The notes beneath the pieces were generated by a model. The model was given only the letters and a program-made list of their open reading frames with translations. It made no database searches and was not told the DNA's origin. A DNA stretch of 11,575 bases. Source: Chitinophagaceae bacterium (lineage in GTDB: Bacteria; Bacteroidota; Bacteroidia; Chitinophagales; Chitinophagaceae). Numbering within the stretch: position 1 is the first letter of the stretch; every line of letters begins with the position of its first letter. Positions 1 through 7,629 of the stretch are shown here, in pieces. Made by a program: the position numbers and the translations under genes. The DNA is taken from the NCBI GenBank assembly GCA_003167015.1, contig PMUF01000302.1:1-11575 (forward strand). Direction: 5' to 3'.

Positions 1-305
1 GCTTTTAGAAATTCAATATTTTCCAACCCCAGCCTTTTTGCCTTTTGCTGTGCCAACTCCAGCAGATTCTCTGCGAGATCGACTCCGATCACCGTTCCCC
101 CATTGCCCACCGCCTTTGCTGCCGGCAATGCCGACGCTCCCGTCCCGCAACACACGTCCAATACCCGCATACCCGGTTCAAGGTCCAGCAGCCCAACCGT
201 TCGCAGGCCACACCGGTCCCAAAAACCCAGAGCGGGATCATCAAAAAAATCCACGGTAAAATTGTAGGTCCTTTCTGCCTTTTCCTGCGGGGTTAGTGCC
301 GCCAT
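1..305 (-). CDS. SAM-dependent class I methyltransferase, N-terminal part (cut by window edge)
   Basis: The reverse strand is open from an ATG at 305 to the left edge, giving 101 whole codons without a stop. The product begins MAALTPQEKAERTYNF. It carries a Rossmann methyltransferase motif I, VLDVCCGTGASA (residues about 48-59), and a post-I acidic strand, VIGVDLAENLLE (about 72-83), which bind S-adenosylmethionine in the UbiE/MenG-like Methyltransf_11/25 group. The CCGTG form of the glycine loop is common in that subgroup. The acceptor-binding C-terminal part is outside the window, so the substrate cannot be named. A second in-frame ATG at 338 would add 11 residues (MNFVTWKKFAT); the 305 start is preferred because family members usually begin close to the PQEKA helix. 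It is transcribed divergently from the permease that starts at 470. Family seen from motifs; substrate unknown. Confidence 0.85.
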   Translation of the reverse strand, partial: MAALTPQEKAERTYNFTVDFFDDPALGFWDRCGLRTVGLLDLEPGMRVLDVCCGTGASALPAAKAVGNGGTVIGVDLAENLLELAQQKAKRLGLENIEFLK

Positions 306-363
306 AGTGGCGAATTTTTTCCAAGTTACGAAATTCATTAATGTCAATTCCACCGCCCTGAAA

Positions 364-394
364 CGGACAGTTAATGTAGCGTAATCGGACAGTT
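364..394. repeat. 9-bp direct repeat (CGGACAGTT x2), possible operator of the permease gene
   Basis: CGGACAGTT occurs at 364-372 and again, identically, at 386-394, so the copies are 22 bp apart, about two helical turns. The pair lies in the gap between the divergent methyltransferase and the permease at 470. A TTTG (393-396) overlaps the end of the second copy. It is followed 16 bp later by TAAATTTT (413-420), which resembles the Bacteroidota -33 / -7 pair but with a short spacer. Same-face spacing and promoter position suggest a regulator-binding site. That role is inference; only the repeat itself is seen. Confidence 0.45.
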
Positions 395-469
395 TGAGGC
401 ATTTCGGCAGTCTAAATTTTTGATTTATAATACTTTAAGATCTGGCACTTTTTTTAGTCTTTTTATGGC

Positions 470-2872
470 ATGTTTAAAAGCAGTCTCAAAATCGCCTGGC
501 GCAGCATCAGCCGCAACAGAATGTTCAGCATATTGAATGTAGTGGGTCTGGCGATCGGCATGGCGGTGGCGTTGCTGATAGGACTGTGGGTAACCTACCA
601 GTATTCCTATGACCGTTTTCTCCCGGCATATGATCAGGCCTACCAGGTAAAGTATAATTACGGTGGTCAGGGAGAAATAAATACCCGGGACATGCTGCCG
701 ATACCCCTGGAGGCAGCGATGAAAGACATTCCCGGGATCGGGCATGTTGCGCTAACCTATAGTACGACAACCTATGGACCGATGTCTCAAATTCTGAAAG
801 TTGGGAACAAAGAGCTGGGTCCTGTCGGGATTGCAACCAGGCCCGATTTCCTGAAGATCTTTCAGTATCCGCTGCTAAAAGGGGCCGTAGACGATGTGCT
901 CAGGGATCCGCATTCGATTGTTCTGACAGAGTCCACGGCCAAGGCTTTGTTCGGGGACGAGGATCCTATGGGGAAGACGGTTGATGATGGTCCCGGTATA
1001 CTATGCAAAGTGACCGGGGTGCTGAAAGATATTCCGGCTAATTCCAGTTTTAAATTCGATTTCCTGACCTCATTTGCCTGGTATGAAAAACACTGGGGCT
1101 GGGTAACGAATGGCATGACAGACTGGAATCTGGATGAATTCAAGGTATATGTTTCGTTAAAACCCCATGTCACCTACGCGCAGGTACAACCCCAGATCAA
1201 TGACCTTGTCAAAAAGTATGCGCCGGCGACATACCTGATATCCCACCAGCACCCTATCCTGCAGCCCTTGAAAAACTGGCATCTTTATTCGGAGTACAAG
1301 AACGGCGTCGAGGTCAGCGGTTTGGTCGAATATATACGGATCTTCCTTATTATCGGCATCCTCGTCTTGGTGATCGCCTGTATTAACTTTATGAACCTGT
1401 CCACCGCCCGGTCCGAAAAGAGGGCCGTCGAGGTGGGAATAAAGAAGGTCGTAGGGTCTACCCGCAGCGCATTGGTCATTCAATTCCTCATGGAGTCGGT
1501 CGTGCTCGCCTTCGGCGCTTTCCTGCTGGCTTTGATCCTTGTGCAATTCGCATTGCCTGCCTTCAACGCAATGGCGGGAACGGCTATCCGCATCCCCTTT
1601 GCAAATCCTATCTTCTGGCTGTTGATGATCAGCTATATCCTGTTGACGGGTTGTCTTGCCGGCAGCAGACCTGCATTTTATCTTTCTTCGTTCCAACCGG
1701 TGAAGGTGCTGAAAGGCCAATTGAGTGTGGGCAAATTTGCTGCCTTGCCAAGAAAGATCCTTGTCGTGCTCCAATTCAGCGCCTCGGTTGCATTTATTAT
1801 TGGCACGATTGTCATTTATCAACAGATAGAATATGCCAGGAACAGACCCAGAGGGTATGATGCCAACCGGCTGATCGTGTCGGATGGGTGGGCAATACCG
1901 AAATACACCGCGATAAAACAGGAAGCCCTGCAATCGGGGGTGGTGACGAGCATGGCATGTTCATTTAGTCCGCCGACGGAAATCTATGGGTATGGCGACA
2001 TAGAGCAATGGACAGGCGGCATACCATCCAACGAGCCTGTAAAGGTGGCGCTGAACGCCATTGGCGATACCGACTATTTCAAGACGCTGGGAATCACTAT
2101 CAAGGAGGGCCGGAATTTTGCGGGGCCCCTCGGCGGAAGTGATACCCTTTGTGCCATCTTCAACGAAGCCGCGATCAAACGAATGGGGATAAAGGAACCG
2201 CTGAATCAGACCATCTCCTGGTCGTACTCGACGCTGCCAGCAAAGCTTCTCATTATCGGTGTGGTGAATGATGCGTTGACGAACGCGCCGTTTGCCCCGG
2301 CGGAGCCGACGATATTCGTCTATCGAGGCTGGCTGTTCAGTATTAGTTATCGCTTGTCGCCCCACGTGGATGCGCATGTTGCGATCGATAAGCTGCGGAC
2401 GATCTTTCAGAAATATCGCCCGAACATGCCCTTTCAATACCATTTCGTGGATGACAGCTATGCGGCAAAGTTCGCATTGGAAGGCCTGGTAGGAAAACTG
2501 GCCGGAATTTTTGCCGCGTTGGCGATCTTCATTTCCTGCCTGGGACTGTTCGGTCTGGCGGCATATATTGCCGAACAGCGTACCAGGGAGATCGGGATAA
2601 GGAAAGTCCTGGGTGCATCTGTCAGCGAAGTGTTCTTCCTTATCGTAAAGGATTTTCTTCTGCTGGTGATCATCAGCTGCCTGATTGCTTCACCTTTCGC
2701 CTTTTATTTTCTGCGGAACTGGCTTAATGGGTACTATTATCATACTTCGATAAATCCTGCAGTGTTTGTTGTTACGGCCGCCGGCGCTATTATTTTGGCG
2801 GTGGCCACTACCAGTTTCCAGGCGGTGAAAGCAGCTTTGATGAATCCTGTCAGGTCCTTGCGGACAGAATGA
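470..2872 (+). CDS. ABC transporter permease, MacB/FtsX type (complete, 800 aa)
   Basis: This is an inner-membrane permease of the FtsX-like / MacB family, whose members use cytoplasmic ATP hydrolysis to drive work on the periplasmic side (export or envelope remodelling). A transmembrane helix at about 20-42 is followed by a periplasmic MacB-type core (about 43-285). A first FtsX block follows, with helices at about 286-308, 340-360 and 380-400 and a coupling segment EVGIKKVVGS (321-330). A fifth helix (about 428-450) leads to a second periplasmic core (451-675). A C-terminal FtsX block has helices at about 676-700, 725-747 and 763-785 and the signature QRTREIGIRKVLGAS (703-717). The length of 800 residues is normal for the duplicated Bacteroidota form. 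No ATPase gene lies beside it, so the partner is elsewhere. An out-of-frame ATG at 465 makes the 470 start the sensible one. Substrate not predictable. Confidence 0.93.
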   Translation: MFKSSLKIAWRSISRNRMFSILNVVGLAIGMAVALLIGLWVTYQYSYDRFLPAYDQAYQVKYNYGGQGEINTRDMLPIPLEAAMKDIPGIGHVALTYSTTTYGPMSQILKVGNKELGPVGIATRPDFLKIFQYPLLKGAVDDVLRDPHSIVLTESTAKALFGDEDPMGKTVDDGPGILCKVTGVLKDIPANSSFKFDFLTSFAWYEKHWGWVTNGMTDWNLDEFKVYVSLKPHVTYAQVQPQINDLVKKYAPATYLISHQHPILQPLKNWHLYSEYKNGVEVSGLVEYIRIFLIIGILVLVIACINFMNLSTARSEKRAVEVGIKKVVGSTRSALVIQFLMESVVLAFGAFLLALILVQFALPAFNAMAGTAIRIPFANPIFWLLMISYILLTGCLAGSRPAFYLSSFQPVKVLKGQLSVGKFAALPRKILVVLQFSASVAFIIGTIVIYQQIEYARNRPRGYDANRLIVSDGWAIPKYTAIKQEALQSGVVTSMACSFSPPTEIYGYGDIEQWTGGIPSNEPVKVALNAIGDTDYFKTLGITIKEGRNFAGPLGGSDTLCAIFNEAAIKRMGIKEPLNQTISWSYSTLPAKLLIIGVVNDALTNAPFAPAEPTIFVYRGWLFSISYRLSPHVDAHVAIDKLRTIFQKYRPNMPFQYHFVDDSYAAKFALEGLVGKLAGIFAALAIFISCLGLFGLAAYIAEQRTREIGIRKVLGASVSEVFFLIVKDFLLLVIISCLIASPFAFYFLRNWLNGYYYHTSINPAVFVVTAAGAIILAVATTSFQAVKAALMNPVRSLRTE

Positions 2873-2912
2873 GGTAAATACCCACATCCCGAGCGGCTCG
2901 CTTACTAAAATT

Positions 2913-5741
2913 TCAGCGAATCAGGATCACTGTACCTTTGTCTAGTTTGGGGGGTTGGCCCTGCAGCTGGTAGCTGCAATACCAGACATAGGTTCCGATG
3001 GGGGCGTCGTGGCCGCCGATGGTGCCGTCCCAGCCAGCGAGGGGCGTGCGGGTTTCGAATACCCGCTGACCGTAACGGTCGTATACGACGAAGTCAAGAA
3101 GCGTAAAATTGCCATACAACAAGGGGCGGAATAGGCTGTTGTGACCGCTGCCGTTGGGAGTAAAGGCGTTGGGCACGAACACCCCGATCAAACATTCCTT
3201 GACGGCGAGGATATTCACCGTGTCGGATGCCACACACCCGTGGAAGTCGGTGACCTGGACCCAATAACTTCCTACACTGGTGATGGTAATGGAGGACTGT
3301 GTGCTGCCGTCGCTCCAGAGATATGAATCGTAGGGGCCGCCCGACGGGGTGAGTGCTCGGGGCTCGCCCGCGCAGATCACACTGCTGGTATCCAGCATGG
3401 GCGTTGGCCGGTAGATACTATCGAGTTCTAAGGTCCCGCGGGACACGCACCCGTTGGGATAGTTGGCGACCACCGAATAAGCGCCGGCGGTATGTACATA
3501 CAACTGCTCCGTTCCGGCGCCGGTGTTCCATTGATAGCCGGTGAAGCCCGGACCTGCATCGAGTAGCAGGCTGTCGCCAAAACAGATGCTGGTGTCATTG
3601 CCCAGATAAATGGGCGGCGAAGATTGCGGCGTCACCGTGACATTGGCCGTGACGGTACATCCCGGGCTGCGCTGTGCCGTGACCGTGTAGCTGGTAGTAA
3701 CGTCGGGGGTGGCCATGGCGAGATTGCCGGCCGGCGCGAGGTCGTAAAGGGGACTCCACTGGTAGCCGGTATAGCCGGCAGTGGACGTCAGCGTATCCGT
3801 ATCGCTGTTGCACCGTACGGTGTCGGGCGTTACATGAAACGTAGCGTTGGCATCCTTCACCGTGACCGTAGCCTGCAGGGTCCCGCAGGTGTTGGCGGCG
3901 ACTACGGAGTAGGTTCCGGGCGCGGAAACCAACAGGCTGTCAGCGGTGCTGTTGTCGCTCCACAGATAAGTCGTGAAGCCCGGCGTCGGCAGCAGCGTAA
4001 TCGGGCCGTTGGAACAGATCACCGTGTCTGCCGGAAGCGCCAGGCTGGGAAGGGAGGAAAGCGAGATATTGACCGGTGCGGTCTGGGTGAAATACTGACA
4101 GTATCCCTCTACCTGCGCGGTTACCGTTGTGGTGCCTGCCTGTTGAACGATCAACTGAATGCTATCGCCCGAAATGAGGCCGGACCTGAAGTAGGCAGGA
4201 TCGTAGGTCCAGGTCGCCGCCGCACCACAGTTAGCCGAGTTGTCGAGATAGTAGACAAGGGTATCGTTCAATGCGCAGAGCGCACCCTTTTGCAGGATGT
4301 TTACGGCGTTGCAGGTGCCGCCCTGGAAGCAATCCAGCTCCGCTGTCAAATCGTTGTTCATGTCGTATGGCGTGCCGGTGCTGGAAGAAAGCGAGTAGCC
4401 GGCGGTGGCGGTGGCCGGTCCGTAATAAAATGTCGCGGGTGCACATTCGGTGCAAGTGGTGACGGTCAAAGGCCGGTCGGTCGCGACGCAGTTGGCGGCG
4501 GTGCCGGTTTGCAGCTGACCGCTGCTATCCAGTTTCAGGACGAACGCTTCGATAAAATCGACGTCGCTGGCTGTGGGCGAGGGATCCGTTCCCACGACGA
4601 CCAACCCTTTGCCTTGCGCGCGGACATTGAACGGGAGGTAGCCGTTGATGCCGGTATGGAGTTTGTTGAGCTCTACCGTCCCATTGCGCTGTATGCGGCA
4701 GACTTCGAGGTCATCGGTGCCGGATATTGTGACCCGGTTGGCCAGCCAGAAGTCCTGGTCAGGGGTCAAAGTGACCGAAGGCGGTTCAGCGTCGATCCAG
4801 ACCTGCGCAGCGGGCAGGGAAGGATCCAGCGGGTCGGTCCCAACGTTGAGGGCAAGGAACATATTTCCTTGCTGGTCCAGTCCGGCCATCAGGTTGTTAG
4901 CAGTTGAGGTATACCGGTAGGTAAACACGTAGGCAGAATCGTTGACGGCGAAAATGCCGTTGACCCGGGCGGTGGTGCCGCTCCCGGCAGTGAACAGCTG
5001 AGCGTATACCAGGTTGCCGGTGTTCAGGTCCAGGCGGTCGACGCCAAATTTGTCGAGCTGCGACCCATCGTAGCTGTCATAGGCAATGAAGACGGCATCG
5101 GGGCTGCAGGTAATCGCCTTGTACTGCGGGGTATAGGCCCCGTGCGACACGTCGCGCTTCCACACCAGATTGGCGTTGGCGTCGAAGCGGGCGACCCAGA
5201 CGGACATGCTGGATCCCGCACCCCAATACTCTTCAAAGGCAGCGACAAAGCCGTTGTCGGGCGTGGCGACCGCATCGACCACTTCGGTGTCACCCAGTAC
5301 CCAGAAATGACACCAAAGGATATTGCCGTTGTAGTCCAGTTTGAGCAGCACCATTTGGCGATAGGCATAATAATTTTGGGTGTAATAGTCATTCCCGATG
5401 ACCAGGAGGTTGCCATCTGCCGTTTGCAGGATCCGCCGGAATTCCATGACCTGGCCGGCGATGTTGATGTTTTTTGTCCACATGATAGCACCGTTGCTCT
5501 GGTAGCGGGTGACCAGGCCGTCCGTTGTACCGAGGTCGCCGACCGTGACCTTGCCGCCATCGGGCATGGGTACGACGTCCCGCATCAGCGAGCGTTGGGC
5601 CGAGACGTATTGGATATTGTAGGTTTTGCCGCAGCCGGAAGGAATGGGCGGCGGGCTCACAACCTGGGCGCAGGCCGGTCTGCCAAAGTTGAGGAGCGAC
5701 AGCAGTAGAACAAGGTAGGTCCCTGGGTTTGGGGGAAACAT
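2913..5741 (-). CDS. secreted multidomain protein with Ig/PKD-like repeats and CHU_C type IX sorting domain (942 aa)
   Basis: An N-terminal signal peptide (hydrophobic residues 9-19, likely cut after ACA at 23-25) sends the protein to the periplasm. Residues about 40-410 hold repeats of the form 'DGG..v.G......l.k.d.nGn.lW' (for example around 57-90, 107-144, 159-195), which suggests a beta-propeller-like fold. Residues about 485-845 contain Ig/PKD-like repeats, clearest at 566-628, 709-773 and 778-845, each with a Y.W(S/N) strand, a G.Y.V strand and paired cysteines. The last about 90 residues (VFVPNAFTPNG to the end, about 854-942) match the gliding-motility C-terminal domain CHU_C. This domain is used for outer-membrane export and surface anchoring by the type IX secretion system. 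The product is therefore probably a cell-surface or released protein; no catalytic motif was seen. It converges with the upstream permease and is divergent from the gene at 5861. The +1 and antisense ORFs inside it are shadows. Confidence 0.9.
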   Translation of the reverse strand: MFPPNPGTYLVLLLSLLNFGRPACAQVVSPPPIPSGCGKTYNIQYVSAQRSLMRDVVPMPDGGKVTVGDLGTTDGLVTRYQSNGAIMWTKNINIAGQVMEFRRILQTADGNLLVIGNDYYTQNYYAYRQMVLLKLDYNGNILWCHFWVLGDTEVVDAVATPDNGFVAAFEEYWGAGSSMSVWVARFDANANLVWKRDVSHGAYTPQYKAITCSPDAVFIAYDSYDGSQLDKFGVDRLDLNTGNLVYAQLFTAGSGTTARVNGIFAVNDSAYVFTYRYTSTANNLMAGLDQQGNMFLALNVGTDPLDPSLPAAQVWIDAEPPSVTLTPDQDFWLANRVTISGTDDLEVCRIQRNGTVELNKLHTGINGYLPFNVRAQGKGLVVVGTDPSPTASDVDFIEAFVLKLDSSGQLQTGTAANCVATDRPLTVTTCTECAPATFYYGPATATAGYSLSSSTGTPYDMNNDLTAELDCFQGGTCNAVNILQKGALCALNDTLVYYLDNSANCGAAATWTYDPAYFRSGLISGDSIQLIVQQAGTTTVTAQVEGYCQYFTQTAPVNISLSSLPSLALPADTVICSNGPITLLPTPGFTTYLWSDNSTADSLLVSAPGTYSVVAANTCGTLQATVTVKDANATFHVTPDTVRCNSDTDTLTSTAGYTGYQWSPLYDLAPAGNLAMATPDVTTSYTVTAQRSPGCTVTANVTVTPQSSPPIYLGNDTSICFGDSLLLDAGPGFTGYQWNTGAGTEQLYVHTAGAYSVVANYPNGCVSRGTLELDSIYRPTPMLDTSSVICAGEPRALTPSGGPYDSYLWSDGSTQSSITITSVGSYWVQVTDFHGCVASDTVNILAVKECLIGVFVPNAFTPNGSGHNSLFRPLLYGNFTLLDFVVYDRYGQRVFETRTPLAGWDGTIGGHDAPIGTYVWYCSYQLQGQPPKLDKGTVILIR

Positions 5742-5804
5742 GCGCCAAAATAAGGAGAAAATTGAGATTTTGCTAGCCGTTTCAGCGGAATTAGATCAGC
5801 CTTC

Positions 5805-5834
5805 TTGATCGTACAGCGGATTTTTGTATATTTA
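5805..5834 (+). promoter_or_regulatory. Bacteroidota-type promoter (TTG-N19-TATATTTA) for the small membrane protein gene
   Basis: TTG at 5805-5807, a 19-bp spacer and TATATTTA at 5827-5834 fit the phylum's TTTG / TAnnTTTG housekeeping promoter, with one mismatch in the -7 box. The -7 box ends 26 bp before the ATG at 5861. The assignment is by pattern only. Confidence 0.5.
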
Positions 5835-5860
5835 GAAGAACGTTAGCCTTTCGATCAAAA

Positions 5861-6337
5861 ATGGAAAGTCAAAATTACTTAGATGAATTTGCTCCGGAAG
5901 CTCTAGCCGTGGTCGGAAGGCGAAAATTATTGCCGGTTTGGATGAAGATCTTCATTTGGATTTTTATGGTAGCCGGCGCATTTGTGGTCCCGATTATTAT
6001 GATGGGGATTTTTGGTTTTTCATGTTCACTGGCCATATATGGGTTTGAGACAACGGAGCCGACTAGTACGGTAGGGATTTTTATCTCGCTGCTCTTTGTT
6101 TTGAAGGGATTGGTATCATATGGTCTTTGGTTTGAGAAGACATGGGCGATAAATTTGGGGCTGTTTGATGCGTATCTGGGTATTGCCATCTAGGTTATAT
6201 CTATGATATTTCCACTCGGTCGGGTCATATCGCATTTCTCTTTCAGGCTTGAGCTTGTATTCCTGATTCCATATTTGCTAAAATTATATCGGATTAAAAA
6301 GCCGTGGACCACAAAAATTTCAAGATCGTTTTCCTGA
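5861..6337 (+). pseudogene. small multi-pass membrane protein interrupted by an in-frame TAG at 6191-6193
   Basis: Translation from the ATG at 5861 gives 110 residues up to TAG at 6191-6193. The same frame then stays open to TGA at 6335-6337. The downstream part still looks like protein: a hydrophobic run VISMIFPLG, then FRLELVFLIPYLLKLYRIKK, a helix with a basic end. Read through, the product would be 158 residues with about four membrane helices (about 27-50, 70-90, 93-118, 126-145). The stop falls in the middle of the third helix (AINLGLFDAYLGIAI, stop, VISMIF). Unless corrected or read through, only a truncated two- to three-helix protein is made from 5861-6193. No named family was recognised; a small uncharacterised Bacteroidota membrane protein is the best description. 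Alternatives are a recent nonsense mutation, a sequencing error or stop-codon readthrough. Confidence 0.65.
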
Positions 6338-6338
6338 C

Positions 6339-6797
6339 CTCGATCCGATATCGTCCAAAAATAGCTTCCGGCTAACTACCCATGCCTCCGTCGATTCGCT
6401 GATCAAGGCGTATCACCTCCAATCCTTTGAAAAGGCAGACCTCGATGGCAACGGTTTGACCGATCTGATCTTCAATGGATCGCGGTACAGCTATTCGCTC
6501 TCGGATTCCTTTGCAAACCCGCTATCGTTGGCGATCTTAAGTTTTGGAAACGACAGTTTTTATGTCCGCGATCTGAGCCTGGATCATTTTGAAGATATCG
6601 CCGCACATCCGATCCGACTCGACGGCAAACCATATATCCAAACCATTCGCGTGACTCAAAGTCACATTGGCGCTGAATACCACATGTTAGCCTCTAAGAA
6701 TTTGCATCAGCAAAACCGGTGTAGGCTGTTCGATTTCGGTACATTTACTGTTCACTTCTGGTACCCCGCTCAGCTGCTGCTGGCTATTGCTCTGTAA
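6339..6797 (+). pseudogene. 5'-truncated gene remnant with a calcium-loop (EF-hand/FG-GAP-like) motif
   Basis: One reading frame is open from 6282 to TAA at 6795-6797 but contains no ATG or GTG near its beginning; the first usable start is a TTG at 6456, which would give 113 residues. Protein-like sequence clearly begins further upstream, SFRLTTHASVDSLIKAYHLQ (from about 6363), followed by KADLDGNGLTDLIFNGS. The D-x-D-G-N-G-x-x-D pattern there is typical of calcium-binding loops in FG-GAP, dockerin and EF-hand proteins. A start at 6456 would cut this loop in half. The upstream half, where a signal peptide would be expected, is missing, and the C-terminal end runs 14 bases into the convergent yrdB-like gene. 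I read it as a decayed fragment of a larger, probably secreted, Bacteroidota protein. The function is unknown and it may not be expressed. Confidence 0.5.
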
Positions 6798-7116
6798 AGC
6801 AACTGACGACTTGTGTGGTGACTGCCGTCACAGCGATAACGAGAGCCCAGGTTGGGTGCCCCAGGCGATAAACGAAAAAAGCGGCCACCAAAAACATCGC
6901 CGCTCTGAACACCGCCAAAGCAGGCAAGCGCAACCTTTTGGTCGACTTTGGAGACCCAAAGACAGCCCATAAGATAATGGCCGCGATGACCAACCCAGCC
7001 GCCAGACCGATGCGCAGCCATACATTGGTCGGTTCGTTATACCCGTACCAGCCAAAGGCCACCAGCATCAACAGCTCTAACATGAATACTACGATTCCGA
7101 TGACAGATTTGAGCAT
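6784..7116 (-). CDS. YrdB family (DUF2568) integral membrane protein
   Basis: The 110-residue product is almost wholly hydrophobic, with four predicted helices at about 5-25, 33-50, 66-84 and 87-105. Its order and motifs match the YrdB / DUF2568 family: an acidic residue in helix 1 (LELLMLVAFGWYGY), the loop WAVFGSPKS (50-58) after helix 2, then a short basic stretch and two more helices. The length is normal for that family, so the gene appears intact. The family has no established biochemical role. The start at 7116 is the only ATG that keeps helix 1 whole. It is convergent with the remnant at 6339-6797, overlapping it by 14 bp, and divergent from the DsrE-like gene at 7192, leaving a 75-bp gap that must hold both promoters. 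Confidence 0.8.
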   Translation of the reverse strand: MLKSVIGIVVFMLELLMLVAFGWYGYNEPTNVWLRIGLAAGLVIAAIILWAVFGSPKSTKRLRLPALAVFRAAMFLVAAFFVYRLGHPTWALVIAVTAVTTQVVSCFTEQ

Positions 7117-7136
7117 GCCCCTATATTTGAATTCAT

Positions 7137-7166
7137 TTTGTTGTATGTAATGTACTAGCTATTTTG
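7137..7166 (+). promoter_or_regulatory. Bacteroidota-type promoter (TTTG-N19-TATTTTG) for the DsrE-like gene
   Basis: TTTG at 7137-7140 is followed by 19 bp and then TATTTTG at 7160-7166, one base short of the TAnnTTTG -7 consensus. The box ends 25 bp before the ATG at 7192, nearly the same geometry as the promoter at 5805-5834. An exact TAnnTTTG (TATATTTG, 7122-7129) lies upstream but lacks a matching -33 element. Confidence 0.45.
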
Positions 7167-7191
7167 TAGCTTAGAAGGTCAATCCAAAAAT

Positions 7192-7629
7192 ATGATCCGC
7201 AAGGATTTCTTAAAAAATCTCCTGCCGTTGCCTTTTCTTGGCGGCGCCTCCATCCGGGGAGAGAAAAAATTGAAGATCTTTATCAAAAGCGCCTGGGGAT
7301 CGGATGACCCGACGAGAGCCTCCTTCCCTTTCCTTCATGGGAACGCGCTTGCCGAAGCCGGCCATGAAGTACAAATATTTTTGCTGGGCGAAGGTGTGAG
7401 CCTGATGCGGGACAGCACCCTGAATGCCATAACGCCTGTCGGCTGGCCTCCCCTGAAGGAAATATTGCCAAAAGTGCTAGCCAATAAAATCCAGATTTAT
7501 GCATGCGGCGCCTGCTGCAAGGCCCGAGGCATTGTGGCCGCCGACCTGGACAATAAAAACGCGAAGTTCGGCAATCCCCAGATCTTCGTCGCCCTGACAG
7601 AATGGTGTGATAAAATTATTACTGAATAG
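7192..7629 (+). CDS. DsrE-like sulfur-relay family protein with Tat-like N terminus (145 aa)
   Basis: Residues 27-145 match the DsrE/DsrF/TusD-like fold: a first strand KLKIFIKSAWGSDDP, a segment FPFLHGNALAEAGHEVQIFL (45-64) typical of the family's first helix and second strand, and a cysteine site YACGACCKARGI (103-114). Cys105, Cys108 and Cys109 are candidates for carrying a persulfide or disulfide; Cys139 is a fourth. Family members transfer sulfur between proteins or act in sulfur oxidation, but many are uncharacterised, and no dsr, tus or sulfur genes lie next to this one. The N terminus, MIRKDFLKNLLPLPFLGGAS, resembles a twin-arginine signal (R-R-x-F-L-K) with Lys in the second Arg position, which would put the protein in the periplasm. 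The h-region is short, so export is uncertain. It seems to be a single-gene unit under its own promoter. Confidence 0.82.
   Translation: MIRKDFLKNLLPLPFLGGASIRGEKKLKIFIKSAWGSDDPTRASFPFLHGNALAEAGHEVQIFLLGEGVSLMRDSTLNAITPVGWPPLKEILPKVLANKIQIYACGACCKARGIVAADLDNKNAKFGNPQIFVALTEWCDKIITE

Noticed and set aside
1157..1933. 258-codon open frame on the minus strand
   Set aside because: It is antisense to the first permease and His/Asp/Gln-rich as expected of a shadow frame; no motif.
2890..2900. CGAG-CGG-CTCG mini-hairpin between the convergent permease and secreted-protein genes
   Set aside because: The stem is only 4 bp and no T-tract follows; too weak to call a terminator.
3624..4907. 427-codon open frame on the plus strand
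   Set aside because: It lies wholly antisense to the CHU_C protein gene, has Arg/Gly-rich residue use and no domain; the minus-strand frame has a signal peptide and clear domains.
5142..5708. 188-codon open frame on the plus strand
   Set aside because: Antisense to the N half of the secreted protein; no start context or motif.
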